From Flavobacterium magnum (GTDB lineage Bacteria; Bacteroidota; Bacteroidia; Flavobacteriales; Flavobacteriaceae), in the NCBI RefSeq assembly GCF_003055625.1, contig NZ_CP028811.1, positions 2,170,001 through 2,234,000 of the forward strand: a stretch of DNA of 64,000 nt. Direction: 5' to 3'. This document shows, one piece after another, positions 28,575 to 36,668 of the stretch. The notes beneath the pieces were generated by a model, which was not told the DNA's origin, ran no database searches, and worked only from the letters and a program-made list of their open reading frames with translations. A program made the position numbers and the translations under genes. Position 1 is the stretch's first letter. Every line of letters begins with the position of its first letter.

Positions 28575-29983
28575 AAATTCAAATGACTGACGATATCGGT
28601 AAATATAGTATTTTTTGGTTTTTTGTCATATTTTAAGACCGTCCTGTTCCACTCTGTATTTTTGCCCGTAAACTCCACCTGGCCAAATTTATTTATAACC
28701 ATAGAAACCCCATGCGCAGAATTTTTGATTAATGGTTTGCCTGTTTCAATGCACCTTAGCTTCAGTAAATTTGAGTATTGCCTCATGCCTATGGTATTTT
28801 TATTAAGAAAATCTTCACTGGAAATGACAATGCCAACGTCTACGTCCTTAATCGATTTCGAGTAATAAAATGGAAAAAATGCATCATAACAAATATTTGG
28901 CGAGAATTTAAATACTTTGTTGATTACCGATGCTGAGTCTTTTGCTCCTGTTGTATAGGAAGGTTTGTGGAAATAGCGATTTAAAAACCGCGGTAATGTT
29001 TCTGCATAGGGGATCAGCCTGTTCTTGTATTTTATATACGATGAGGCCGAATCCATTACAATCGCACTGTTGAAGACATCGTAATCCGTATAACAACTGG
29101 CTCCTAAAAAAACTTCAGTGCATTTGTCTTTGGCGATCAGTTGGCGTAGATAGGTCGCACACAAACTATTGTTGAACCTGGGGAAATAAACACCTCTGAG
29201 TGTAATTTCAGGGATCAGCAGTACATAGTTGCCCTGCTCTTTTCTTAATGCATTGCTGACATAGTAACAAATGTTTTCGTTGTCTGCGGAAGTTATAAGA
29301 CTGCTCTTATTTGCACTGTATGCAGGATTAAATGTAATGAAGTCCCTGGTTGCAGTATGTTGTGGAGTATTTGAAAAATACAGTGTGAAAGATAACATAA
29401 TCGGTACCAGGAAAACGAACGCCAATTTCTGGACCGCATTCTTATTGCGTTGTCTGACGAAATTTAAAATACAATAAGTAATAGCCAACAACCAAAGCGA
29501 CCCGCCCAGAGGGCCAGTTATGGCATACCATTGTATGGCCAGTGGAAATTGACACAATACATTCCCGAGATTTGTCCATGGGAAAAGGAAGTTCGTTATA
29601 TTCGATAAAAACTCGAAAAGCAAATATATTGCCAATCCAGAAATCAAATTGGAGCCTTTCCTGCAGATCATAAAAATCGACAGGTACAATAGGAAATGCA
29701 ATATGATATTATACAACAACGCCACATACCCTGACTCAACCGAAAAAAGCCAGGAAAGGATCCCAACATTAAATATGATGGCGTAGAGCAGGGAAAGTAT
29801 GGTCTTTTGCCTGAAGGAATGTTCTGAAAAGATATCGGCCACGAAAGCATACAAAAAGACCAGGAAAAGAGGCGCGAAAAAATTCCAGCCGATGAAAACA
29901 ACCGGAAACAGCAACATCCTGTACAGTATAATTCCGGCAAAGCCTTTCCGCCTTGACGGAATTATTTCTTTAATTTCCACCAT
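28571..29983 (-). CDS. Lnt-like protein: apolipoprotein N-acyltransferase family (nitrilase fold)
   Basis: A 470-residue inner-membrane protein. Several membrane helices occupy residues ~15-205. The carbon-nitrogen hydrolase domain (~215-465) has the full triad of Lnt: Glu259 (VLLIPEI), Lys320 (YKNRLIPYAE, with Glu328) and Cys365 (NICYDAF). LRCIETGKPLIKNSAHGVSM matches the Lnt C-terminal pattern. Lnt adds the third acyl chain to lipoproteins. This copy diverges from the usual T-N-D-x-W-F (here SSEDFL) and sits in an operon with a lipoprotein, so a specialised or accessory role is possible. It abuts the lipoprotein gene directly. Confidence 0.75.
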   Translation of the reverse strand: MVEIKEIIPSRRKGFAGIILYRMLLFPVVFIGWNFFAPLFLVFLYAFVADIFSEHSFRQKTILSLLYAIIFNVGILSWLFSVESGYVALLYNIILHFLLYLSIFMICRKGSNLISGLAIYLLFEFLSNITNFLFPWTNLGNVLCQFPLAIQWYAITGPLGGSLWLLAITYCILNFVRQRNKNAVQKLAFVFLVPIMLSFTLYFSNTPQHTATRDFITFNPAYSANKSSLITSADNENICYYVSNALRKEQGNYVLLIPEITLRGVYFPRFNNSLCATYLRQLIAKDKCTEVFLGASCYTDYDVFNSAIVMDSASSYIKYKNRLIPYAETLPRFLNRYFHKPSYTTGAKDSASVINKVFKFSPNICYDAFFPFYYSKSIKDVDVGIVISSEDFLNKNTIGMRQYSNLLKLRCIETGKPLIKNSAHGVSMVINKFGQVEFTGKNTEWNRTVLKYDKKPKNTIFTDIVSHLNL

Positions 29984-30709
29984 TTACAGCTTCTTATTTA
30001 GTACTGCTGTTAATGATTTTGTAGTAAAGGCTACAACCGAAGGAGCATCGGAAGAGATGTCCGAGGCAGCACGCGCAACACCGAGGTCAACCACCGCCTC
30101 GTCAGGAAATCTTGACAAATCCTGCGCCGTCAGCGTATATGTGCCCGTATCCGGAACTACAATACCCTCAACGATGTACTGGCGATTAGCCTCCATTATG
30201 GAAAAATACTGGATTGTTGGCTTATATGTGATCCAGATTGCCACGCCGTTTGCGTTTCTGGGATCTGCATTCCATGTGATGGTTGTGTTCGGCTTAACCT
30301 CGGCTGACCTATACGTAGGGTTGATGAGGTTTGGAATGTACATTGACCTCATTGGCTGTCCATTAAGTCTATACTTCAGGGTTGTTCCATACAATGAAGT
30401 GTTCAGGGTCTGGTCCGTGCTTCCAACGATATCTATCTGCTTGCCGTTGACTTCGAAGAATTCTAAATGCTTGCTTGTTCCCTCTTTTTCGGAGATATCG
30501 ATGTTATATGGTTCGTTAGGATTCAGCAGGCTCATATCGCTTTGGATTAGAACCGTCCCGTCGCTTTGGGCATCGCCCAACATGCGTGCATAAACCCTGA
30601 AACTCATAAGGGAATTCCGGGACTGATTGTCGTCTTCTGCGGGATCCTTGGCGCAGCCTGTAATCAGGATACTTAAAAATGCTGTGGCTAATATTAGTTG
30701 TGTTTTCAT
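29984..30709 (-). CDS. hypothetical lipoprotein
   Basis: A 241-residue protein with a clear lipoprotein signal (MKTQLILATAFLSILITGC, Cys19), then a short Asp/Glu/Gln linker and a β-rich domain (SLMSFRVYARMLGDAQSDGT, FEVNGKQIDIV, TITWNADPRN). Not recognised. Its stop is immediately followed by the ATG of the Lnt-like gene, and its own start overlaps the upstream stop by one base (TAATG). It may be a substrate or partner of the Lnt-like enzyme, though nothing in the sequence proves that. Confidence 0.7.
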   Translation of the reverse strand: MKTQLILATAFLSILITGCAKDPAEDDNQSRNSLMSFRVYARMLGDAQSDGTVLIQSDMSLLNPNEPYNIDISEKEGTSKHLEFFEVNGKQIDIVGSTDQTLNTSLYGTTLKYRLNGQPMRSMYIPNLINPTYRSAEVKPNTTITWNADPRNANGVAIWITYKPTIQYFSIMEANRQYIVEGIVVPDTGTYTLTAQDLSRFPDEAVVDLGVARAASDISSDAPSVVAFTTKSLTAVLNKKL

Positions 30710-31374
30710 TACCTGTTGTATTTATGGTTATTAATTGCATAATTGATGCCACCGTCGCGTAACTGAGGCGATTTATCCCAGCCGCTTGCATCCAGTCCCT
30801 GAAGATTCGCATCCACACCACTCAAGCCCCAAGGACTCAAATACATTGGCTGGCTCACATTGCCCCAGGCATTTTGAAACGTATGGTTATACCTGTAAGT
30901 GCCACGGGCATAGTAATAAAACATCACCTCCTCGTTGAAATCAGGTGTTGAACCACTATCAGATTGTTCCTTATAATATATATTTACCGTAAAAGGAAAC
31001 CCCGGCGGCGGTACCTTGATAGTCATCCTGTTGCCTACCAGGTTTTCCGGGCTGGCAGCCTGTTCCCATGAAAATCCTTCACAACTGGGAGAGGTCACCG
31101 TCACCATGCAAAACCACTTTGTTGCGTCCATTGCCGCGGTTGCAGGTGTACTCCCCCAGACAATGTCACTGTCAGGAATGTAAAATTCGTAGCCAGGTTT
31201 CCGGTAGGATCTGGGGCCTGCGTTAAAATTAATGGTGATTGTCTTTGTGCGATTTTGTGCCGTGATGCACTGCGGCTCGGGGTACAAATCCGGCTGTTTC
31301 CACGAAATAGCGACAAATGCTGCAATACATGATACTGCAACTGAAAGTCCTAAGTAAATTAATCTTCTTTTCAT
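30709..31374 (-). CDS. hypothetical membrane-anchored or secreted protein
   Basis: A 221-residue protein beginning MKRRLIYLGLSVAVSCIAAF, a single membrane segment or signal peptide. The mature part is rich in aromatic residues, Pro, Gly and Asn (YYYARGTYRYNHTF, WGLSGVDANLQGLDASGWDK) and has few long hydrophobic stretches. No domain recognised. It is the first gene of the four-gene operon that ends at 27720; its stop overlaps the next start (TAATG). Confidence 0.65.
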   Translation of the reverse strand: MKRRLIYLGLSVAVSCIAAFVAISWKQPDLYPEPQCITAQNRTKTITINFNAGPRSYRKPGYEFYIPDSDIVWGSTPATAAMDATKWFCMVTVTSPSCEGFSWEQAASPENLVGNRMTIKVPPPGFPFTVNIYYKEQSDSGSTPDFNEEVMFYYYARGTYRYNHTFQNAWGNVSQPMYLSPWGLSGVDANLQGLDASGWDKSPQLRDGGINYAINNHKYNR

Positions 31375-31619
31375 AAAATAATAAGGTTATTGATTTCACG
31401 TACTTCGTTTTTAAGGTGTGTTTCTGTAAATTCACCCGTCAGCTGGCTAATTTTCAATTAATTGACGTCCAAGATATTATATAAATTCTAGAAGAATCCA
31501 CGTATTAATACTTATTTTTTAAATCGCGTATTTATACTTACGAACTTGTAAATCCGACGGCAATCCTGTCATTCCAATTCACTTCATCTAAAACTGGTCT
31601 CCCTAAGCCAAATAATTTG

Positions 31620-31627
31620 TAAATTTG
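31620..31627 (+). promoter_or_regulatory. putative -7 element (TAAATTTG) of the dual immunophilin gene
   Basis: TAAATTTG lies 24 bases before the ATG at 31652. The -33 region is weak. The 277-base gap 31375-31651 also must hold the promoter of the divergent operon, which I cannot place. Confidence 0.45.
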
Positions 31628-31651
31628 CAACTCATTTAAAAAAACAAACAA

Positions 31652-32584
31652 ATGGAAAACGGCATATATGCTAAATTCAACACTTCAAAAGGTGCTATTT
31701 TAGTAAAACTCACACATGATTTAACTCCTGGGACGGTTGGTAATTTTGTAGCCCTCGCTGAAGGAAATCTCGAAAACACTGCACGCCCACAGGGCAAGCC
31801 ATTTTACGACGGACTCAAATTTCACCGCGTTATTCCCGATTTTATGATTCAGGGCGGTTGTCCTCAGGGAACAGGAACGGGTGGACCCGGTTACAAATTC
31901 GATGATGAATTCCACATGGATTTACGTCACGACAAACCAGGCGTTTTGTCAATGGCCAATTCTGGGCCCGGAAGCAATGGCTCGCAATTTTTCATCACGC
32001 ATGTGGCTACGCCTTGGCTGGACCAGAAGCACACGGTATTCGGGAATGTGGTCGACGGGCAGGATGTAGTTGATGCTGTGGCACAAGGTGATTCCATTGA
32101 AAGTGTCGAAATTGTAAGGGTGGGCGAGGAAGCCGAAAAATGGAATGCCGTGGAAGCGTTCCGTGTGTTTGAAGGGTCACGTGCAAAACGTGAAGCTGAC
32201 GAGCGCGAAGCCGCCGATAAGAAAATGGAGGAACTTGCCGCAGGCTTTGAAAAGACGGAAAGTGGCTTGCGTTACAAGATCATCAATAAAGGTTCGGGAA
32301 AAAAAGTCGAAAACGGCCGTACAGTTTCTGTTCATTATACCGGCCAATTGGAAAACGGGAAGACCTTTGACAGTTCGTATCCGCGAAAAAAGCCGATTGA
32401 ATTTCCGTTAGGGAAAGGCCACGTTATTGAAGGCTGGGACGAAGGCATCGCCTTGCTGCAGGTTGGTGATAAGGCACGTTTCGTGATCCCGTCCTACCTG
32501 GGTTATGGCGAGTCAGGCGCCGGAGGCGTCATTCCGCCCAATGCCACACTGATTTTCGATGTGGAACTGATGGACGTAAAATAA
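31652..32584 (+). CDS. dual immunophilin: cyclophilin-FKBP fusion peptidyl-prolyl isomerase
   Basis: A 310-residue protein with no signal peptide. Residues ~1-165 are a cyclophilin ([39 protein letters not shown]). Residues 166-203 are a charged helical linker ([19 protein letters not shown]). Residues ~204-310 are an FKBP ([60 protein letters not shown]). Both isomerase sites look intact. Cyclophilin-first fusions (CFBP) have been described in flavobacteria; the order is the reverse of the FCBP of Toxoplasma. It is a cytosolic folding catalyst, followed by a terminator. Confidence 0.95.
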   Translation: MENGIYAKFNTSKGAILVKLTHDLTPGTVGNFVALAEGNLENTARPQGKPFYDGLKFHRVIPDFMIQGGCPQGTGTGGPGYKFDDEFHMDLRHDKPGVLSMANSGPGSNGSQFFITHVATPWLDQKHTVFGNVVDGQDVVDAVAQGDSIESVEIVRVGEEAEKWNAVEAFRVFEGSRAKREADEREAADKKMEELAAGFEKTESGLRYKIINKGSGKKVENGRTVSVHYTGQLENGKTFDSSYPRKKPIEFPLGKGHVIEGWDEGIALLQVGDKARFVIPSYLGYGESGAGGVIPPNATLIFDVELMDVK

Positions 32585-32604
32585 TCGTACAAAATGTCAA
32601 ATGC

Positions 32605-32631
32605 AAAGCACTCTCTACGGGTGCTTTTTTT
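32605..32631 (+). terminator. terminator of the dual immunophilin gene
   Basis: AAAGCAC (32605-32611) pairs with GTGCTTT (32621-32627), continuing into a run of T. Confidence 0.85.
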
Positions 32632-32656
32632 ATATTTACACCCTTAAACCGAAATT

Positions 32657-32977
32657 ATGAAGACAAGAATTTTTGCATTAACATTTGCCGCGGCGCTCGT
32701 TTTGTCCTGTCAGGCAAAGAAAGCGGCAATTGCCAATGCACCTGCTACCCCTGAGCCACCACAGGTTCCTACTGCCGTTACAGTTACCGAAGCGCATGCG
32801 AAAGGCCAATCACTATACGAAAATAATTGCGCGAGATGCCACAAGCTTTATGCCGCAACCAATTTCTCCCAGGCGGACTGGAAACCGATCCTGGCGCGTA
32901 TGCAAAAGAAAGCGCGCCTCGATGACGCCGATATGGGTTTGATTACCAATTACCTGTTCGATTTGCAGAAAAATTAA
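32657..32977 (+). CDS. c-type cytochrome lipoprotein
   Basis: A 106-residue protein with a lipoprotein signal (AAALVLSC, Cys18) and a Pro/Ala-rich spacer. A mono-haem site CARCH at 58-62 follows, with Met82 (LARMQKK) or Met93 as possible distal ligand. The fold (GQSLYENNCARCHKLYAAT ... LITNYLFDL) is cytochrome c class I. It would carry electrons at the periplasmic face while anchored by lipid. No oxidase or partner gene is adjacent, so its circuit is unknown. A TATATTTA box at 32631-32638 may serve as its -7 element. Confidence 0.85.
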   Translation: MKTRIFALTFAAALVLSCQAKKAAIANAPATPEPPQVPTAVTVTEAHAKGQSLYENNCARCHKLYAATNFSQADWKPILARMQKKARLDDADMGLITNYLFDLQKN

Positions 32978-32984
32978 AATGCAT

Positions 32985-33015
32985 AAAAAAAGCATCCGTG
33001 AAGGATGCTTTTTTT
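32985..33015. terminator. bidirectional terminator between the cytochrome gene and glgC
   Basis: GCATCC (32992-32997) pairs with GGATGC (33003-33008); A runs on the left and T runs on the right extend the stem, so it can stop transcripts from both converging genes. Confidence 0.9.
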
Positions 33016-33019
33016 ATGG

Positions 33020-34291
33020 TTATACAGAAAAACCATCGGGCAGTGTCGCGCCTTTCTTTACGACGATAATGCCGTCTTTCACGGTATAAAGTGGCGTGTT
33101 GGTGTCCTGCAGGTGCGCTCCGCCGATTAGATGGACATCATTCCCAATCCGGCAATTTTTGTCCACAATCGTATTGTTGATGTGGCACCTTTCACCAATG
33201 CCGATATTGATGATGTTTTTGTCACGGTTGTTGCTGATTTCCTCGAGGTTTTGGTAAAAATCGTTCCCCATCAGGTATGAGTTTGAAATGACACAGTCTT
33301 TCCCGATACGGCTCCTGATCCCGATGACCGAATGCTCGACTTTAGACGAGTTGATGATGCATCCTTCCGCAACCACGGATTTGTCAAACGACGAGGCTCC
33401 GGTAATTTTAGACGGCGGCAACACCCTGGCACGCGTGTAAATCTTGCTCGCATTGTCAAAAAGGTTGAATTTTGGGATGTCATCGGTGAGGCCGAGGTTG
33501 GCTTCAAAAAAAGAATCGATATTACCGATATCAGTCCAATAACCCTCATATTGGTAACTTAAAATCGTTTCCTTACCGATCGACTGCGGAATAATTTCCT
33601 TCCCGAAATCCTTGGTATCGGGATTAGACATCAGTTCGACCAACAGATCGCGGTTGAAAATATAGATGCCCATTGACGCCAGGTAATGCCGCCCTTCGGC
33701 GTTCATCTCGTCACTGACTTCGGAAGTCCATTGCGGCAGCAACTCTTTTGCCGGTTTTTCAATGAACGACGTAATAAAGTTTTCCTCATTGGTCTTTAAT
33801 ATGCCAAACTCGGGTGCCTCTTTTGCCGTGACAGGTAAAGTGGCGATAGAAATAGACGCGCCGCTCTTCACGTGTTCCTGGATCATGTGATTGAAATCCA
33901 TCTGGTAGAGCTGGTCGCCCGAAAGGATCAGTGCGTAATCGAAATTGTGGTTCAGGAAGTGCTGCATACACTGGCGTACGGCGTCAGCAGTACCCTGGAA
34001 CCAGGTCGGGTTTTCGGGCGTTTGCTCCGCTGCCAGGATATCCACAAATGCCGTACTGAAAGTGCTGAAATGATAGGTGTTCTTGATGTGTTGGTTCAGC
34101 GAGGCCGAGTTAAACTGTGTCAGCACAAACATGCGTTGTATTCCGGAATTGATGCAGTTCGAAATCGGGATGTCTACCAAACGGTATTTTCCTGCAATGG
34201 GTACCGCAGGTTTTGAACGGCTTTCCGTCAGCGGCGCGAGCCGTGACCCTTGTCCGCCACCGAGGATGATGGCTAAAGTATTGTTATTCAT
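33020..34291 (-). CDS. glgC: glucose-1-phosphate adenylyltransferase
   Basis: A 423-residue enzyme making ADP-glucose from glucose-1-phosphate and ATP, the committed step of glycogen synthesis. IILGGGQGSRLAPLTESRSK and KYRLVDIPISNCINSG are the nucleotide-binding motifs. FQGTADAVRQ, ILSGDQLYQMD and GILKTNEENFITSFIEKP follow. A left-handed β-helix with hexapeptide character (GCIINSSKVEHSVIG..., INNTIVDKNCRIG) closes it. It lies 3 bases after glgA in the same direction, so the pair is one operon. Confidence 0.97.
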   Translation of the reverse strand: MNNNTLAIILGGGQGSRLAPLTESRSKPAVPIAGKYRLVDIPISNCINSGIQRMFVLTQFNSASLNQHIKNTYHFSTFSTAFVDILAAEQTPENPTWFQGTADAVRQCMQHFLNHNFDYALILSGDQLYQMDFNHMIQEHVKSGASISIATLPVTAKEAPEFGILKTNEENFITSFIEKPAKELLPQWTSEVSDEMNAEGRHYLASMGIYIFNRDLLVELMSNPDTKDFGKEIIPQSIGKETILSYQYEGYWTDIGNIDSFFEANLGLTDDIPKFNLFDNASKIYTRARVLPPSKITGASSFDKSVVAEGCIINSSKVEHSVIGIRSRIGKDCVISNSYLMGNDFYQNLEEISNNRDKNIINIGIGERCHINNTIVDKNCRIGNDVHLIGGAHLQDTNTPLYTVKDGIIVVKKGATLPDGFSV

Positions 34292-34294
34292 CTT

Positions 34295-35710
34295 TTATTG
34301 TTTTAAGGAATTGTAAATAGCAAGGTATTGTCCGGCGGCTTTCTCCCACGAATGGTCGATCTGTAAAATATAATCCACGATCTGCTTCATCTTCTTTTTA
34401 TCGTGAAACAGGCCGACTGCCCTCGAAATCGAGTAATTTACATCGAAAACGCTCGCCTGGTCGTGGCAGATTCCAAAGCCATTGTCGCCGAAATCGATAA
34501 CCGTATCTTTCAGTCCGCCGGTTCGCCTGACAATAGGGATGGTGCCGTAGCGCAGTGCATACATTTGGTTCAGGCCGCAAGGTTCTACGCGTGACGGCAT
34601 CAACAGGAAATCAGCGCCGGCATAAATGATGTGCGACAGTGTTTCATTATAACCGATATACGCATTGTAGTTTCCTTCAAAATAAGGTTTGAGGCTGTTC
34701 AATTGGTTTTCAACGAAAGTATCGCCCGATCCCAGGACGAGGATATTGATTTCCTGGTAATGCCCCCGAAGGGAATTGTGGAAAATCTCCGGTAGCAAAT
34801 CGGCGCCTTTTTCACCGACGAGTCTGCCGATGAAGGCAAAAAGCGGTTTTTCGGGATCCAGTCCGAATTGTTCACACAAAAACGCCTTATTTTTTTCCTT
34901 GCCTTTTCTGGCATCTTTTAAGGCATAATTGGCTTCAATCATCGGATCGGTTTTCGGGTTCCAAACCTCGTTGTCAATACCGTTGAGTATCCCGACACTT
35001 TTCGGTTTCTCATAACGCAGAAGGTTCTCCAGACCGTTGGCCGAGTGCGAAATCTCTTCGAGATAGCTTGGAGAGACCGTCGTCACTTTCCAGGCCGACT
35101 TGATTCCGGCGGCCAGCGGATTGATCATCCCGCCCCACTCAATGAAACCGGTGCGTGACAAATCGAAATTCGGGAGATAGTGCATTTTGTCAAAACCGAA
35201 CCAACCCTGGTACTGTCCGTTGTGAATCGTGATCACCGTCGGGGTATGGGCAAGCCGCTGGTAATTAAAACACTGTTGCACCATAAAAGGGATTAATCCG
35301 GTATGGTGGTCATGACAGTGGATGACATCCGGATATTGCTCCGATTCGGTAAGCCAGTTCAGGAAAGCGATCTGGAAGGCCGTGAAACGCTCGGTGTCGT
35401 CTTCATAGGAGTAAACGTTCGGGCGGTCAAACAATTCGGGGATTGCAATCAGGTATAACGGAAAACCGAGTTTTCCGGTGCGTTCCTGCAATACGGTATA
35501 GTCGAAATAAAACCATCCGAGTTTAAGCCTGCCGTTGTGGACGACGTCAAATTCGTTTTCATTAGTCCATTTATTATCATAACCGGGGACGACGACTTTG
35601 GCCTGGTGCCCGGCCTGATTTAAGTACTTCGGCAAAGCGCCTACGACATCGGCAAGGCCGCCCACTTTGGCGACGGGGTAGCATTCGGCGCTGACGTGAA
35701 ATATTTCCAT
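34295..35710 (-). CDS. glgA: glycogen synthase
   Basis: A 471-residue GT5 glycosyltransferase that extends alpha-1,4-glucan from ADP-glucose. The N-terminal KVGGLADVVGALP (K-x-G-G-L site) binds ADP-glucose. HCHDHHTGLIPF, FAFIGRLVGEKGADLLPEI and LLMPSRVEPCGLNQMYALRYG are the other family motifs. Paired with glgC just downstream. No branching enzyme (glgB) or phosphorylase is visible near. Confidence 0.97.
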   Translation of the reverse strand: MEIFHVSAECYPVAKVGGLADVVGALPKYLNQAGHQAKVVVPGYDNKWTNENEFDVVHNGRLKLGWFYFDYTVLQERTGKLGFPLYLIAIPELFDRPNVYSYEDDTERFTAFQIAFLNWLTESEQYPDVIHCHDHHTGLIPFMVQQCFNYQRLAHTPTVITIHNGQYQGWFGFDKMHYLPNFDLSRTGFIEWGGMINPLAAGIKSAWKVTTVSPSYLEEISHSANGLENLLRYEKPKSVGILNGIDNEVWNPKTDPMIEANYALKDARKGKEKNKAFLCEQFGLDPEKPLFAFIGRLVGEKGADLLPEIFHNSLRGHYQEINILVLGSGDTFVENQLNSLKPYFEGNYNAYIGYNETLSHIIYAGADFLLMPSRVEPCGLNQMYALRYGTIPIVRRTGGLKDTVIDFGDNGFGICHDQASVFDVNYSISRAVGLFHDKKKMKQIVDYILQIDHSWEKAAGQYLAIYNSLKQ

Positions 35711-35817
35711 ATCGTTATTATTGGCTGGTCAGATTTACTTTCCCAATGTACAACAAAAAAGTTGTAAAAAAAATGCTCTAACATATTTGAAAACACCTGA
35801 AAGTTATCCGCAAATTT

Positions 35818-35825
35818 TATCTTTG
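35818..35825 (+). promoter_or_regulatory. putative -7 element (TATCTTTG) of the csaA-like gene
   Basis: TATCTTTG lies 15 bases before the ATG at 35840; no good -33 box at normal spacing. Confidence 0.45.
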
Positions 35826-35839
35826 GATTAAAAAGGATT

Positions 35840-36175
35840 ATGGAGTTAAGTTGGACCGATTTTGAGAAAACAGACATGCGCGTCGGCACAATCATTGCAG
35901 CGGAAGACTTCCCAGAGGCGCGGAAACCGGCCTACCGCCTGACGATTGATTTTGGGCCGGCCATAGGCATCAGGAAGTCGTCTGCGCAGATTACCAAACG
36001 ATATCGTAAAGAAGATTTAATAAACCGGCAGATTGTTGCTGTTGTCAATTTCCCTAAAAAGCAAATCGGGAAATTCATGAGCGAATGCCTGGTGCTGGGT
36101 GCCGTGGGGCAGGAGGGCGATGTGGTGTTGCTGTCGCCGGATTTTCATGTGGAAAACGGCTTGCGCATTGCATAA
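35840..36175 (+). CDS. csaA: tRNA-binding domain protein, CsaA-like
   Basis: A 111-residue OB-fold protein. FEKTDMRVGTIIAAEDFPEA, AYRLTIDFGPAIGIRKSSAQ, NRQIVAVVNFPKKQIGKFMS and PDFHVENGLRIA match CsaA-type tRNA-binding domains, which are small dimers proposed to act as a secretion chaperone or tRNA binder. Length matches the stand-alone family. The terminator that follows serves mostly the convergent PUR gene. Confidence 0.88.
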   Translation: MELSWTDFEKTDMRVGTIIAAEDFPEARKPAYRLTIDFGPAIGIRKSSAQITKRYRKEDLINRQIVAVVNFPKKQIGKFMSECLVLGAVGQEGDVVLLSPDFHVENGLRIA

Positions 36176-36200
36176 AAAAAGCCCGAAACTGCTTTCGGGC
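36174..36200 (-). terminator. terminator of the PUR-family gene
   Basis: GCCCGAAA (36181-36188) and TTTCGGGC (36193-36200) form a perfect 8-bp stem with a 4-nt loop, followed on the minus strand by seven T. It lies 18 bases past that gene's stop. Confidence 0.88.
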
Positions 36201-36217
36201 TCCAAATCTTCGTTTGA

Positions 36218-36592
36218 TTAAATATCGTCGAAATCCACTTCGGTGTAATTTTTTTCGGTGGCCGGCTCCTGTACGGTGTCGGTGACGTACTCCCGCTTGT
36301 AATCTTTCTGGTGCCTTTCTGAAATGACTTCCTCGCCTTTGTGGTTCAGAACATAAGAAGTCATGTCTTCAAGGATTTCGGCAAAAGCGGCGAAGTCTTC
36401 CTTATAAAGGTAAATTTTGTGTTTCTTGAAATGGAAGGAGCCGTCTTCCTCGGTAAATTTTTTGCTCTCTGTAATCGTAATGTAGTAATCGTCAGCCTTG
36501 GTTGCCCTCACATCGAAAAAATAAGTCCTTCTCCCGGCCCTCAAAACTTTAGAAAAAATCTCTTCTTTTTCCAGCATATCGTTGTCTCTCAT
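36218..36592 (-). CDS. DUF3276 / PUR-family nucleic-acid-binding protein
   Basis: From the ATG at 36592 (MRDNDMLEKEEIFSKV) it is 124 residues. GRRTYFFDVRATKADDYYIT, ITESKKF and HKIYLYKEDFAAFAEILEDM match DUF3276, bacterial relatives of the eukaryotic Pur-alpha single-stranded DNA/RNA binder. The acidic C-terminal tail (EKNYTEVDFDDI) is disordered-looking. Likely binds single-stranded nucleic acid. The 25 residues upstream of 36592 in the same frame are not family-like. Confidence 0.85.
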   Translation of the reverse strand: MRDNDMLEKEEIFSKVLRAGRRTYFFDVRATKADDYYITITESKKFTEEDGSFHFKKHKIYLYKEDFAAFAEILEDMTSYVLNHKGEEVISERHQKDYKREYVTDTVQEPATEKNYTEVDFDDI

Positions 36593-36668
36593 AATCCTTC
36601 TTACAATTTTTAGTTTGGTGTTAAGTAGTATCCAAATGTGAGAAAAAAAACTTAAATTCCAAAACAAT

